NCBI GenBank assembly: GCA_036336795.1
Contig: JAYZFL010000049.1
Coordinates: 1-59,868 of the forward strand
Reading direction: 5' to 3'
Source: UBA822 sp036336795
Lineage (GTDB): Bacteria; Gemmatimonadota; Gemmatimonadetes; Longimicrobiales; Gaopeijiaceae
Length of the DNA stretch: 59,868 nucleotides
The notes beneath the pieces are model-generated. The model did not search any database and was not told the DNA's origin. It worked only from the letters and a program-made list of their open reading frames with translations. Of the stretch, positions 27,151 through 35,072 are shown piece after piece (position 1 is the stretch's first letter; each line of letters starts with the position of its first letter). Both the position numbers and the translations under genes were made by a program.

Positions 27151-29376
27151 GTGGTCAAGCTTTTGAATCCCACAACAGCAATCGTCAACGTCTGCGCTCT
27201 CCTTCTCCTCAGCACACCAATTACGACATTAGCCCAAATTGAGGTTCCAGAAACGAGGACCGACGGCCAGAGACCAGAGGCAGTCGCGGTCCCCACAGAT
27301 ACGGAAATTCGGGTGGACGGTGCTTTGGACGAAAATGTCTGGCAGCGACCTCCCGCGGCCACTGATTTCATTCAGGCGGAGCCCCGGCAGGGCTTTCCGG
27401 CTACGGAGCAAACGGAAGTTTGGGTGGCATACGATGACACCCACCTCTATGTAGCGGCATACCTCTATGATTCGTCTGAACCCACCGTCAACGACATTCG
27501 AAAGGATTTCTCCGACACTAACCAGGATGGATTCCAGGTGATCCTAGATACGTTTCGAGACCGTCGAAACGGCTACGTATTCATGACGAATCCCGAGGGA
27601 GCCCGCGGAGACCGACAGGTGGCCAATGAGGGGCGGGAGGTCAACACCTCCTGGGATGCAGTCTGGCGCGTAGAGACACAGCGTGTGTCCGACGGATGGA
27701 CGCTCGAAATGGAGATTCCCTTTCGGGCACTCCGTTTCAATCCTGACAATAGTCGCTGGGGAATTAACTTCGCCCGCCGACTACGCCGAAATAACGAAAT
27801 TGCCTTTTGGGCCTCCATCCCAAGGTCCTACACTCTATATCGGCTTTCCCTAGCGGGCGATCTCCTCGGGTTACCGAATGCGAGTGCTGGCCGTGATCTT
27901 CGCGTAAAACCCTTCGTCTTGGGTGGAAGAGCACGAGAGACCGGGGATAGTACCTTCATCGGTCAAAGCAAGATGGGCGTCGATATAAAATATCGTCTCA
28001 CGGAAGGGCTGACGCTGGACCTCACGGCCAACCCCGACTTCGCTCAGGTAGAGGCTGACGTCCAACGAATCAATCTCACTCAGTTCAGCCTCTTCCACCA
28101 GGAGAAAAGAGAGTTTTTCCTGGAGAACTCAGGCCTATTCTATGTCGGCGATGCCCCCCGAAACTATCGTGTACGCTTGACGCCTACTCCGGACCAGGAC
28201 CTACTCCCTTTCTTCAGTAGACGGATCGGAATCAGCGAAAATCGCCGGGCCGTTCCGATCGACGCTGGAGTCCGAATCACCGGCCAAGTAGCCGGTCTGG
28301 TCGTGGGAGGTCTGTGGATGCACACGAACGACCTCAATGGTGTGCCGGGTAATGATTACGCCGTCGTCCGAGTTAGGAGAAACTTGTTCCGAGGTTCTGA
28401 CATCGGCGGCATCTTCATGATGCGGGACGGCGTGGGCAGCGATGACTACAACCGCGTATACGGTACGGATGCCTTTATTCGGTTTCCCGGCGAGATCGAC
28501 TGGAGCACCTACTACCTGCAGTCCGAATCGCCCGCGTTCGAGGACGGCCAATACGCCTGGCGGACCTCCCTGAACCGAGAGGGCACCTTCCATCACATCA
28601 AGCTGGGCTCAATGGAGTTGGGTGATGGGTTCACGAACGATTTGGGATTTTTCCGACGCACCGGAGTGAGAAAGTACTTTATCGACTGGGGAGTTCGACC
28701 TCGGCCGGAATCATTTCGTAACATTGGTATCCGGGAGATCCATCCACACATCACCTGGAATTACTACGATAATCTCGACGGCTCCATTCGAGCTAAGCGG
28801 CTGCATTCGGGAGTCACTCTCTTTCTCGAATCCGGCGGCAACGTGCAGCTCGCTTCCGACAAGACCACGGAAGTCATCGATACCCCCTTCAAGATCGACA
28901 GTCGTATCGCCTCAATCCCCGAGGGGCGACACGACTGGACTACCTTGGTACTCAGCGGTGGCACCAATTCGAGCCGCCCGGTATCCGCAACCATCCGAGG
29001 CACATTGGGTGGCCTTTGGAGCGGCACGCAGAAGGCGGTGTCAGGAGGGGTGACCCTACGCCATTCATACAAGTTCCGCACTACCGTGTCCGTCAACCGG
29101 ACTTCGGCCGACCTGGACAAACCCGATGCATCATTCGTGAGAACGTTCTGGACTGCCCGCTCCAACTATTCGTTCCACAAAGACATGTTTGCAGACGTCC
29201 TCGTGCAGTGGGACCCGGCCCGCAAGCTCTTCAACTGTAACGTGCGCTTCAATCTGATCCATCATCCTCTCAGCGACTTGTTCATCGTCTGGAACGAGCA
29301 GCGTTTCGAGACAGGAGAAGGAATCGTACCAGGGCGGAGCGTGACCGTAAAGCTCACTCAGATGCTGGCATTCTAA
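27151..29376 (+). CDS. DUF5916/CBM9-like exported protein, probable outer-membrane barrel
   Basis: 741-residue exported protein with a signal peptide (ALLLLSTPITTLAQ). Residues ~40-240 resemble a carbohydrate-binding family 9-like domain, with IRVDGALDENVW, VWVAYDDTHLYVA and GWTLEMEIPFRALRF. The remainder matches the DUF5916 layout: a strand-rich barrel containing NLTQFSLFHQEKREFFLEN and a last strand ending SVTVKLTQMLAF. Such proteins are abundant in Gemmatimonadota and relatives; the function is unknown, possibly substrate binding or uptake at the outer membrane. GTG 27151 has no ribosome binding site but gives a Lys in the signal; TTG 27163 is about 8 bases after AGGTGG. Either may be the start. 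Confidence 0.85.
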   Translation: MVKLLNPTTAIVNVCALLLLSTPITTLAQIEVPETRTDGQRPEAVAVPTDTEIRVDGALDENVWQRPPAATDFIQAEPRQGFPATEQTEVWVAYDDTHLYVAAYLYDSSEPTVNDIRKDFSDTNQDGFQVILDTFRDRRNGYVFMTNPEGARGDRQVANEGREVNTSWDAVWRVETQRVSDGWTLEMEIPFRALRFNPDNSRWGINFARRLRRNNEIAFWASIPRSYTLYRLSLAGDLLGLPNASAGRDLRVKPFVLGGRARETGDSTFIGQSKMGVDIKYRLTEGLTLDLTANPDFAQVEADVQRINLTQFSLFHQEKREFFLENSGLFYVGDAPRNYRVRLTPTPDQDLLPFFSRRIGISENRRAVPIDAGVRITGQVAGLVVGGLWMHTNDLNGVPGNDYAVVRVRRNLFRGSDIGGIFMMRDGVGSDDYNRVYGTDAFIRFPGEIDWSTYYLQSESPAFEDGQYAWRTSLNREGTFHHIKLGSMELGDGFTNDLGFFRRTGVRKYFIDWGVRPRPESFRNIGIREIHPHITWNYYDNLDGSIRAKRLHSGVTLFLESGGNVQLASDKTTEVIDTPFKIDSRIASIPEGRHDWTTLVLSGGTNSSRPVSATIRGTLGGLWSGTQKAVSGGVTLRHSYKFRTTVSVNRTSADLDKPDASFVRTFWTARSNYSFHKDMFADVLVQWDPARKLFNCNVRFNLIHHPLSDLFIVWNEQRFETGEGIVPGRSVTVKLTQMLAF

Positions 29377-29380
29377 TGAA

Positions 29381-30163
29381 ATGAGGCGTGTGTGCTCGAA
29401 TGATCCAGTGAGCGAATTTCGGCCCCTTTTGACGGGGCGAACGACTGTTGTGGTCGTCGGCTTCTTGGCGTGGACCACAGCGTTTGGTAACACTTTTTTC
29501 GGTGGCGGAGAGCCCCAAGCCGTCGGTTTCGAGTGGGTGAAGGTGACCTATGATGGAGGGATCACCGTCGATGTAGCGGTACTTAAGCCCAAGAACTACT
29601 CGGATTCCCACAACCATCCATTGATTCTCACCCTACCATGGGGGAGAGGGACTCCGGCATTGGCACTTGGGATGATTGAGGCCTATTGGGACATTGAGGC
29701 ACTGGAGCGCGGTTACGTGGTGGTGTCTCCCGCAATCCTCGGCTCGTCACTCAAGACCGAAGCGGACAGCTTCCTCCCCGCACTCTTCTCTTGGCTCGAC
29801 GCCAACCTCTCATACGACTCAACGAAAGTCGTTTTGGCAGGTGCTTCTAACGGTGGGAGAGGTGTCTTCCACATGTTGGCCTCCGACCCTTTGCGATTCT
29901 CAGCAGTAATCGGGATCCCAGGATCCTACTCAGGACCAGTGGAAAGCATCGAGCCGTTTGCGGGCCGGCCCGCTTGGCTCATGGTAGGCGAATTGGACAG
30001 TAGGTGGAGGATGGCGGCGGAGTCGACTAGGCTGACCTTAGAAACCGCCGGGATTTCGACTCGGCTAGACGTACTGGAAGGACAGGAACACGTCTTATCG
30101 GTCGATCAGAGAACCATCATGAATTGGATAGACGAAGTGCTGGAGGGTTCGCGACGGGATTGA
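29381..30163 (+). CDS. Alpha/beta hydrolase, probably exported esterase or peptidase
   Basis: 260-residue serine hydrolase of the alpha/beta fold. After a hydrophobic N-terminal segment (VVVVGFLAWTTAFGN, signal or anchor) comes a core with the oxyanion-type LTLPWGRG, nucleophile elbow GASNGG, and a likely catalytic His in EGQEHVLSV. The acid may be Asp in GELDSRW. The layout resembles the small prolyl-oligopeptidase-like or esterase families such as 'alpha/beta hydrolase' LpqC-type enzymes. It begins 4 bases after the DUF5916 stop, so it is likely translationally coupled. Start ATG 29381 and GTG 29408 are both possible. Substrate unknown. Confidence 0.75.
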   Translation: MRRVCSNDPVSEFRPLLTGRTTVVVVGFLAWTTAFGNTFFGGGEPQAVGFEWVKVTYDGGITVDVAVLKPKNYSDSHNHPLILTLPWGRGTPALALGMIEAYWDIEALERGYVVVSPAILGSSLKTEADSFLPALFSWLDANLSYDSTKVVLAGASNGGRGVFHMLASDPLRFSAVIGIPGSYSGPVESIEPFAGRPAWLMVGELDSRWRMAAESTRLTLETAGISTRLDVLEGQEHVLSVDQRTIMNWIDEVLEGSRRD

Positions 30164-30374
30164 CATTGTCCGTGGTAGGCCTCGCGGGACAATGCGCACA
30201 TCCTACGCAAGTCCCTCCGGGGTGGCGGGAGTCCAGCCCGGGCAACATTTTTCAACCGTCTACACAAATCGATGTAAAGCCGGCAGTACTGCCAGGCCAG
30301 CTAGGAAGCTTCACAGGAGGAGACCTGCTCCGAAGGTGCAAGTCAACTTACCTAGTTCAGGAAAGCAGCTCGAA

Positions 30375-30447
30375 GGGGCCATAGCTCAGTTGGGAGAGCG
30401 CTGGCTTTGCAAGCCAGAGGTCGCCGGTTCGATCCCGGCTGGCTCCA
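30375..30447 (+). tRNA. tRNA-Ala (anticodon TGC)
   Basis: A full cloverleaf can be drawn. The acceptor stem GGGGCCA/TGGCTCC has one G-U, the D-arm is GCTC...GAGC, and the anticodon stem CTGGC/GCCAG encloses TTTGCAA (anticodon TGC). The variable loop is AGGTC, and the T-arm GCCGG-TTCGATC-CCGGC is perfect. The discriminator is A at 30447; CCA is not encoded (next bases CT). Decodes GCA and probably other alanine codons. It lies alone between the hydrolase and a PLP-enzyme gene. Confidence 0.98.
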
Positions 30448-30464
30448 CTTAATAATCGGACCTG

Positions 30465-30563
30465 ATGGATGATGATGATGTCGCGGCGGAAGCGGACAGG
30501 ACCTTCCAAGAGCCGGGGCTCAAAGAAGGTTCTGAAGCTTCACGTGGAAGAGTAGAGAGATGA
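30465..30563 (+). CDS. Possible 32-codon acidic upstream ORF
   Basis: ATG 30465 opens a 32-codon frame, beginning MDDDDVAAEADRTFQ, which ends in a TGA overlapping the ATG of the Cys/Met PLP-enzyme gene (ATGA at 30560-30563). It uses a short GAT repeat just after the tRNA. It lacks a good ribosome binding site and resembles no family I know. It could be a leader coupling translation of the enzyme, or chance. Confidence 0.2.
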   Translation: MDDDDVAAEADRTFQEPGLKEGSEASRGRVER

Positions 30564-31723
30564 AACGAGACTCAGACGAACGACACCTCGACAACAATTT
30601 GGCAGACGCTACGGTGCTGGCGCATGCAGGGTACACACCGGACCCGGCGACCGGCGCTCTAGTGCCGCCTCTGCACATGTCCACCACCTTCGGGCGTGAT
30701 TCTGAATACGAGCTGATCGGCGACTATATCTACTCCCGCTACCAGAGCCCGACCGTCGAGCACGCGGAGCAATTGCTGGCCCGACTCGAAGGGGGAGCCG
30801 ATGCCATGCTGTTTGCGTCTGGCCTCGCCGCTGCCGCTGCAGTATTCGACACCGTTGAGGGCGGAGGGCATGTAGTAGCGCCCACGATCATGTACCACGG
30901 CGCCCAGGACTGGCTCCGGCGAATCGAAAGTCGAAGGGGAATAGCCCTCACCCTGTTCGACGCTACCGATCCGGACGCCCTCGAGGGAGCCTTGAGGAAG
31001 ACCGAGACGTCCGTGGTCTGGATCGAGTCACCGGTCAACCCAACCTGGGATGTCATCGACATTCGTGAGGCGGCAGAACTAACACACAGAGCCGGAGCCA
31101 TACTGGTCGTGGACTGCACGGTAGCTCCACCCGTCACAACCCGTGCTCTCAAGCTCGGAGCCGACCTCGTTTTCCATTCGGCCACCAAGTACCTCAACGG
31201 GCACTCGGACCTCCTGGCAGGAGTCCTCGTCACCCCGGAGGTGGACGAGCTCTGGGATGAACTCCGATTAGTCCGGAGGCTCAGCGGCGGAGTGCTGGGC
31301 TCGTATGACGCCTGGATGCTCATCCGGGGCTTGCGCACCTTGCCCCTCCGCTTCGAGCGTGCCTCGCGGAGCGCTCTCCAGATCGCCCGGCATCTCGAAG
31401 GGCATCCGGGACTCGAAGCCGTGCTCTACCCGGGGCTGGAAAGCCATCCCGGACACGAAGTGGCAAGCCGGCAGATGACCAACGGCTTCGGTGGACTCAT
31501 GTCGATCGTGGTCAACGGGGACGCCGATGCGGCCTTGGCTGTGGTCCGCCGACTCGATGTCTTTGTACCAGCGACCTCCCTAGGGGGAGTGGAGAGTCTC
31601 GTCGAGCATCGCGCTTCGGTGGAAGGGCCCCACAGCAAGGTGCCCCCCAACCTCCTGCGGCTCTCCATAGGAATCGAAGATCCGGCTGATTTGATCTCGG
31701 ACCTCGACCAGGCGCTGTCGTAG
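30560..31723 (+). CDS. Cys/Met-metabolism PLP enzyme (cystathionine gamma-synthase/lyase-like)
   Basis: Fold-type I transsulfuration enzyme, 387 residues. The PLP lysine is in the signature HSATKYLNGHSDLLAG. An N-terminal PPLHMSTTFGR and YSRYQSPT (with the conserved Tyr/Arg contacting PLP of the neighbouring subunit) and the C-terminal SLGGVESLVEHRAS are typical. It could be cystathionine gamma-synthase, a gamma-lyase, methionine gamma-lyase or a related beta-lyase; residue patterns do not let me decide. Start ATG 30560 is preceded by GTAGAGAG. The convergent neighbour is a RidA-like protein, and RidA enzymes hydrolyse the enamine/imine intermediates that such lyases release. Confidence 0.9.
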   Translation: MKRDSDERHLDNNLADATVLAHAGYTPDPATGALVPPLHMSTTFGRDSEYELIGDYIYSRYQSPTVEHAEQLLARLEGGADAMLFASGLAAAAAVFDTVEGGGHVVAPTIMYHGAQDWLRRIESRRGIALTLFDATDPDALEGALRKTETSVVWIESPVNPTWDVIDIREAAELTHRAGAILVVDCTVAPPVTTRALKLGADLVFHSATKYLNGHSDLLAGVLVTPEVDELWDELRLVRRLSGGVLGSYDAWMLIRGLRTLPLRFERASRSALQIARHLEGHPGLEAVLYPGLESHPGHEVASRQMTNGFGGLMSIVVNGDADAALAVVRRLDVFVPATSLGGVESLVEHRASVEGPHSKVPPNLLRLSIGIEDPADLISDLDQALS

Positions 31724-31778
31724 AGTTGGGCACACGATCTTCAGAACCGCTATCTCATTAACAGATTGTGTACGTGAC

Positions 31779-32231
31779 CTAACGCTTGACGGCAACTCCC
31801 AGTACCTCAAATCGGGCCCCAAAAAGCAGCGGGCCAGCCCCGACGAAGGCACGTGCCGGAAACTCTTTTTCGAAGTACGTGCGGTAGACTTCGTTGAACG
31901 CAGCGTAGTCCGCGACGTCAGAACTGAACACTTGCACGGACACAAGGTCGTCCATCGTCATGCCCGCATCCGCTAGCGTCCCTTTGACGTTGTCCAGAAC
32001 GTTTCTGGCCTCCGCTTCCGCCGTGGCGGGCACTTGCCGATCAGACCCTAGCCCAAGGGTTCCGGACACGTAAAGCGTATTGCCCGCCAGCACTGCCCCG
32101 CTGAAGGGTCCACCACTCGAGCCCGGAGATTGCGGGTTAACATATCCTCTTGTGTCCTGAGCCGGAGGTTGAGGGGAGCACGCCGCAACGAGAGCAGCGA
32201 AGGCGAAGGCTGTGATGGTTCGGGGGCTCAT
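31779..32231 (-). CDS. RidA-family protein as a predicted lipoprotein
   Basis: 150 residues. The first ~20 form a lipoprotein signal ending in the lipobox LVAAC, so it should be exported and anchored, unlike typical cytoplasmic RidA. The mature part is a complete YjgF/YER057c/UK114 domain: PFSGAVLAGNTLYVSGTLG, then AEARNVLDNVKGTLADAG, the conserved Arg in PARAFVGAG and the closing FEVLGVAVK. RidA enzymes hydrolyse reactive 2-aminoacrylate-type imines. What an exported version does is unknown. It reads toward the end of the Cys/Met PLP enzyme gene and away from the asparaginase gene. ATG 32231. Confidence 0.87.
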   Translation of the reverse strand: MSPRTITAFAFAALVAACSPQPPAQDTRGYVNPQSPGSSGGPFSGAVLAGNTLYVSGTLGLGSDRQVPATAEAEARNVLDNVKGTLADAGMTMDDLVSVQVFSSDVADYAAFNEVYRTYFEKEFPARAFVGAGPLLFGARFEVLGVAVKR

Positions 32232-32461
32232 GGGATGTATCCCTCAAGATATGAGTTTCACACGCAATTGTTGGCCGAACACCAACGGTAGAGCGGGATG
32301 GTCGTTGTCCGCAAGGCGTCTAAAGAGCCCCCACACCCCATGCCTCACGAAGCGCGCGCCACAAATTCAAGACCACAGCGTCCGGAAGAGTCCCGGCCTC
32401 TTCCCTTGCGATGCTCGACTCGGGTGGGCAACGTGATCACACCCTGAAATGTGGAGGTCCC

Positions 32462-33532
32462 ATGAGAAGTGTGGTTACTCTGGCGCTCGCACTATCTATT
32501 TTCCCTATCACCACGCTTCGCGCCCAGGACCGTGTACCGCTAGACACCAGTGAGCTCCCAAGAGTAGTCGTCTTGGCCACAGGGGGAACGATCGCGAGCA
32601 GATTCGATCCGGTGGTCGGTGCCATCGAAGAAGCTCGGTTGACGGGCGAGCAAATTGTTGCTGCAGTCCCTGGCCTCGCTGAAGTGGCGTCAGTGGAAGT
32701 CGAGCAAATCGCGAACGTGGGCAGTCGAGACATGACGCCCGAGATCTGGAGAACGCTCGGTAAGCGGGTGAACGAATTTCTGTCCTTCCCCGAAGTCAAA
32801 GGTGTCGTTATCACGCACGGGACCGATACGCTCGAGGAGACCGCGTTTTTCCTGGATCTCACCGTAACCAGCGACAAGCCGGTCGTTGTCGTGGGTGCCC
32901 AGCGCGCTCCAACCTATTTCGATACCGACGGTCCGAGAAACTTGCTGGACGCCGTTCGAGTAGCGGTGTCCGACGAAGCCGTTGGCATGGGCACTCTGGT
33001 AGTTTTGAACGGCGAGATCAACGCGGCGCGTAACGTCACTAAAACACACACTCTTGCCCGTGAGACCTTCAAAACGCTCGAGTTCGGCGCCCTCGGCGTC
33101 GTCGACCCGGGGGGAGTCCGTTTCTATCGGGCCCCTCTTCGTCGTCAGACGATCCCACTTCGGGATAGCGACCATCTCGGAAGAATCGAGATCGTCACGG
33201 AGTACGCAGGATCAGACGGGCGTCTGATACGCCTCCTTATGGAGGATGAAGCTCCGGACGGAATCGTAATCGCCGGACTCGGTCTGGGCCACGTAACCTC
33301 CAGAACACTGGAGGTGATTCGCGAGGCTCGAGACCACGGTATCCCGGTAGTCATGAGCACCCGCGTCTACACGGGCCGAATTCTCCCATTGTATGCGATC
33401 AACAATGAATTGCTGGATTTAGGCTGTGTCGTTGCGGACAACCTGAGTCCACAAAAAGCCCGAGTCCTCTTGATGCTGGCGTCGACCCGGACCCGGGACC
33501 CGGTTCAACTGCAGACCTACTTCGACCGGTGA
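32462..33532 (+). CDS. Type II L-asparaginase, periplasmic
   Basis: Hydrolyses L-asparagine (and often glutamine) to aspartate and ammonia. From ATG 32462 (GGAGG about 7 bases upstream) the protein is 356 residues with a signal peptide (TLALALSIFPITTLRAQ). Both catalytic signatures are present: the N-terminal nucleophile region LATGGTIAS and VVITHGTDTLEETAFFL with the second Thr-Asp. PVVVVGAQRAPTYFDTDGP and the Lys-containing loop NGEINAARNVTKTHT also fit. An exported enzyme with an affinity suited to scavenging is usual for this type. Its TGA shares one base with the ATG of the cupredoxin-like gene, so the two are translationally coupled, an unexpected pairing. Confidence 0.93.
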   Translation: MRSVVTLALALSIFPITTLRAQDRVPLDTSELPRVVVLATGGTIASRFDPVVGAIEEARLTGEQIVAAVPGLAEVASVEVEQIANVGSRDMTPEIWRTLGKRVNEFLSFPEVKGVVITHGTDTLEETAFFLDLTVTSDKPVVVVGAQRAPTYFDTDGPRNLLDAVRVAVSDEAVGMGTLVVLNGEINAARNVTKTHTLARETFKTLEFGALGVVDPGGVRFYRAPLRRQTIPLRDSDHLGRIEIVTEYAGSDGRLIRLLMEDEAPDGIVIAGLGLGHVTSRTLEVIREARDHGIPVVMSTRVYTGRILPLYAINNELLDLGCVVADNLSPQKARVLLMLASTRTRDPVQLQTYFDR

Positions 33533-34293
33533 TGACTAGGTTAGACAAACTCCCGGGTCGCACACTGGCCATTTCCACCCTCACACTGCTAGTGCCGTTC
33601 GTCGCGATCGGGATGCAGCATGCCTTGTCTAACGAGCCCGGGCAGTCCCAGGTGTCCGCGACGGGTGTGCTGGAGGGTCACGTGCGGCTGTCGGACGAAT
33701 CTTGGCCGGCACCCACACGGATACGAAACACGACGGACCCGGAAGTGTGCGGTCCCAAACAAAATCTTGAGGATCTGTTGGTTTCGGCGGAGACCCGAGG
33801 TATCCAGAACGTGATCGCAACCTTGGTGGGCGTCCCCAGCAATCGGGTTCCCGCCACCGCACCGCAACGGTTCGTTATCGACAATCGGGACTGTCGATTC
33901 ATTCCGCATGTAGTGGTGGCAAGGGTCGGAGACACGGTCGTGGCAAAGAACAGCGACTCGATCTTGCACAATACGCACTACTACGGTCCGATGGCATCGA
34001 ACATAGCCCTACCCTTCAAGGGAATGACCGTATCTAGAGTGCTCCGGCGCTCCGGCGTAGTCACGGTCCTTTGCGACATCCACGGTTGGATGCAGGCAGT
34101 CATTCGAGTGGATGACCACTCCCTCCACTCCGTCTCGGACGAGCTCGGATTTCTTCGGATCTCGGGAATCCCGGCTGGCAGCTACACTCTCGAGCTCTGG
34201 CACGAAACTCTGGGTATTCAACGAGTTGAGGTTGGAATCCGCCAAGACGAAACTACACTGCTGAACTTCGAGTTCTCACTGCCCTCTGACTAG
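33532..34293 (+). CDS. Exported cupredoxin-like protein with C-terminal CarboxypepD_reg-like domain
   Basis: 253 residues with an N-terminal signal or anchor (hydrophobic ISTLTLLVPFVAIGM). The middle (~residues 100-195) resembles a plastocyanin-like domain: DTVVAKNSDSILHNTHYYG supplies the upstream His ligand and VTVLCDIHGWMQAVI gives Cys-x2-His-x2-Met, a type 1 copper set. The last ~60 residues (FLRISGIPAGSYTLELWHE) resemble a carboxypeptidase-regulatory beta-sandwich. A probable copper electron carrier in the periplasm. It follows asparaginase with a one-base overlap, and the unknown secreted protein gene begins 20 bases downstream. The nearby haem-c protein could be a redox partner; that is inference. 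Confidence 0.75.
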   Translation: MTRLDKLPGRTLAISTLTLLVPFVAIGMQHALSNEPGQSQVSATGVLEGHVRLSDESWPAPTRIRNTTDPEVCGPKQNLEDLLVSAETRGIQNVIATLVGVPSNRVPATAPQRFVIDNRDCRFIPHVVVARVGDTVVAKNSDSILHNTHYYGPMASNIALPFKGMTVSRVLRRSGVVTVLCDIHGWMQAVIRVDDHSLHSVSDELGFLRISGIPAGSYTLELWHETLGIQRVEVGIRQDETTLLNFEFSLPSD

Positions 34294-34313
34294 GAATCGC
34301 CTGGAGGCTCTAA

Positions 34314-35042
34314 ATGAAAAGTGCCGCTATAACGACGCTGCTATTCATTCTCGCAACTACCCTCGGAACTTCTGTCGAGGGGCAAGAAGCCACTCCACGG
34401 AGGCAACCAGGCGCCGCCATGACCGTTTATGAGCCCGAGCAACATGATCTCTACGACGGGCACTTCGTCCTCTCAGCCGGACGCGTCTACCAGGTTGGTG
34501 GTTTGGAGGACCCACCGGGATGGGAACACATCGGGAACGACGCGACGAACGTGCATCCAATCGGGGGCACGGTCGACATTGATGTGAATGAGATCGACAA
34601 CATAGGACAGTTCACGGCCAGGCTGCAGATACCGCAGGGAGAGCTCGTCATCGAGATGGATCGATTCAATGAATTCAGCCCATGTCAGGACGGGGGAGTC
34701 GCGGCTTTCATCTATGAGCACGGTAACTCAGGCTGCGGTGACAGCAACTGGCCCAAGACACTCCTGTACATCGCCGGCTGGGGGTTCGGTCATGCGACAC
34801 TGAACGGCACAACGCTCTACGAGGAATACCAGATTCACTTCATGGTCACACAGGGGATCCGCGATCGGGAGACCTTAGCGGTCGACTATCCGCTCTTGAA
34901 CAAGAGATCGGCAGCCGGTGCCGTGAATCCAGCCTTGATTCAACTCGACTTCTTCATACGAAGCCCGGAAATGGACACGAGGAACAACCCCACGAGAGAA
35001 GTCTTTGATCACTTTTTCGCCATGGAAGTGACGTGGAAGTAG
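34314..35042 (+). CDS. Secreted protein of unknown function in the cupredoxin operon
   Basis: 242 residues with a signal peptide (TTLLFILATTLGTSVEGQ). I do not recognise the family. The mature protein is moderately acidic, strand-rich by eye and carries only two cysteines (in SPCQDGG and GCGDSNW), which could form a disulfide. A region AGWGFGHATLNGTTLYEEYQIHF may be the core. There is no obvious copper, haem or catalytic motif. GGAGG precedes ATG 34314 at normal spacing. It follows the cupredoxin-like gene by 20 bases and ends 30 bases from the convergent haem-c propeller gene. Confidence 0.7.
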   Translation: MKSAAITTLLFILATTLGTSVEGQEATPRRQPGAAMTVYEPEQHDLYDGHFVLSAGRVYQVGGLEDPPGWEHIGNDATNVHPIGGTVDIDVNEIDNIGQFTARLQIPQGELVIEMDRFNEFSPCQDGGVAAFIYEHGNSGCGDSNWPKTLLYIAGWGFGHATLNGTTLYEEYQIHFMVTQGIRDRETLAVDYPLLNKRSAAGAVNPALIQLDFFIRSPEMDTRNNPTREVFDHFFAMEVTWK

Positions 35043-35072
35043 TAGGTTTCTCTACTCACAGCACCAACTCGC

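Noticed and set aside
30124..30384. 86-codon frame starting inside the alpha/beta hydrolase, with a lipobox-like stretch
   Set aside because: It overlaps the hydrolase end and the tRNA-Ala 5' end, and has no ribosome binding site; the lipobox resemblance is probably chance.
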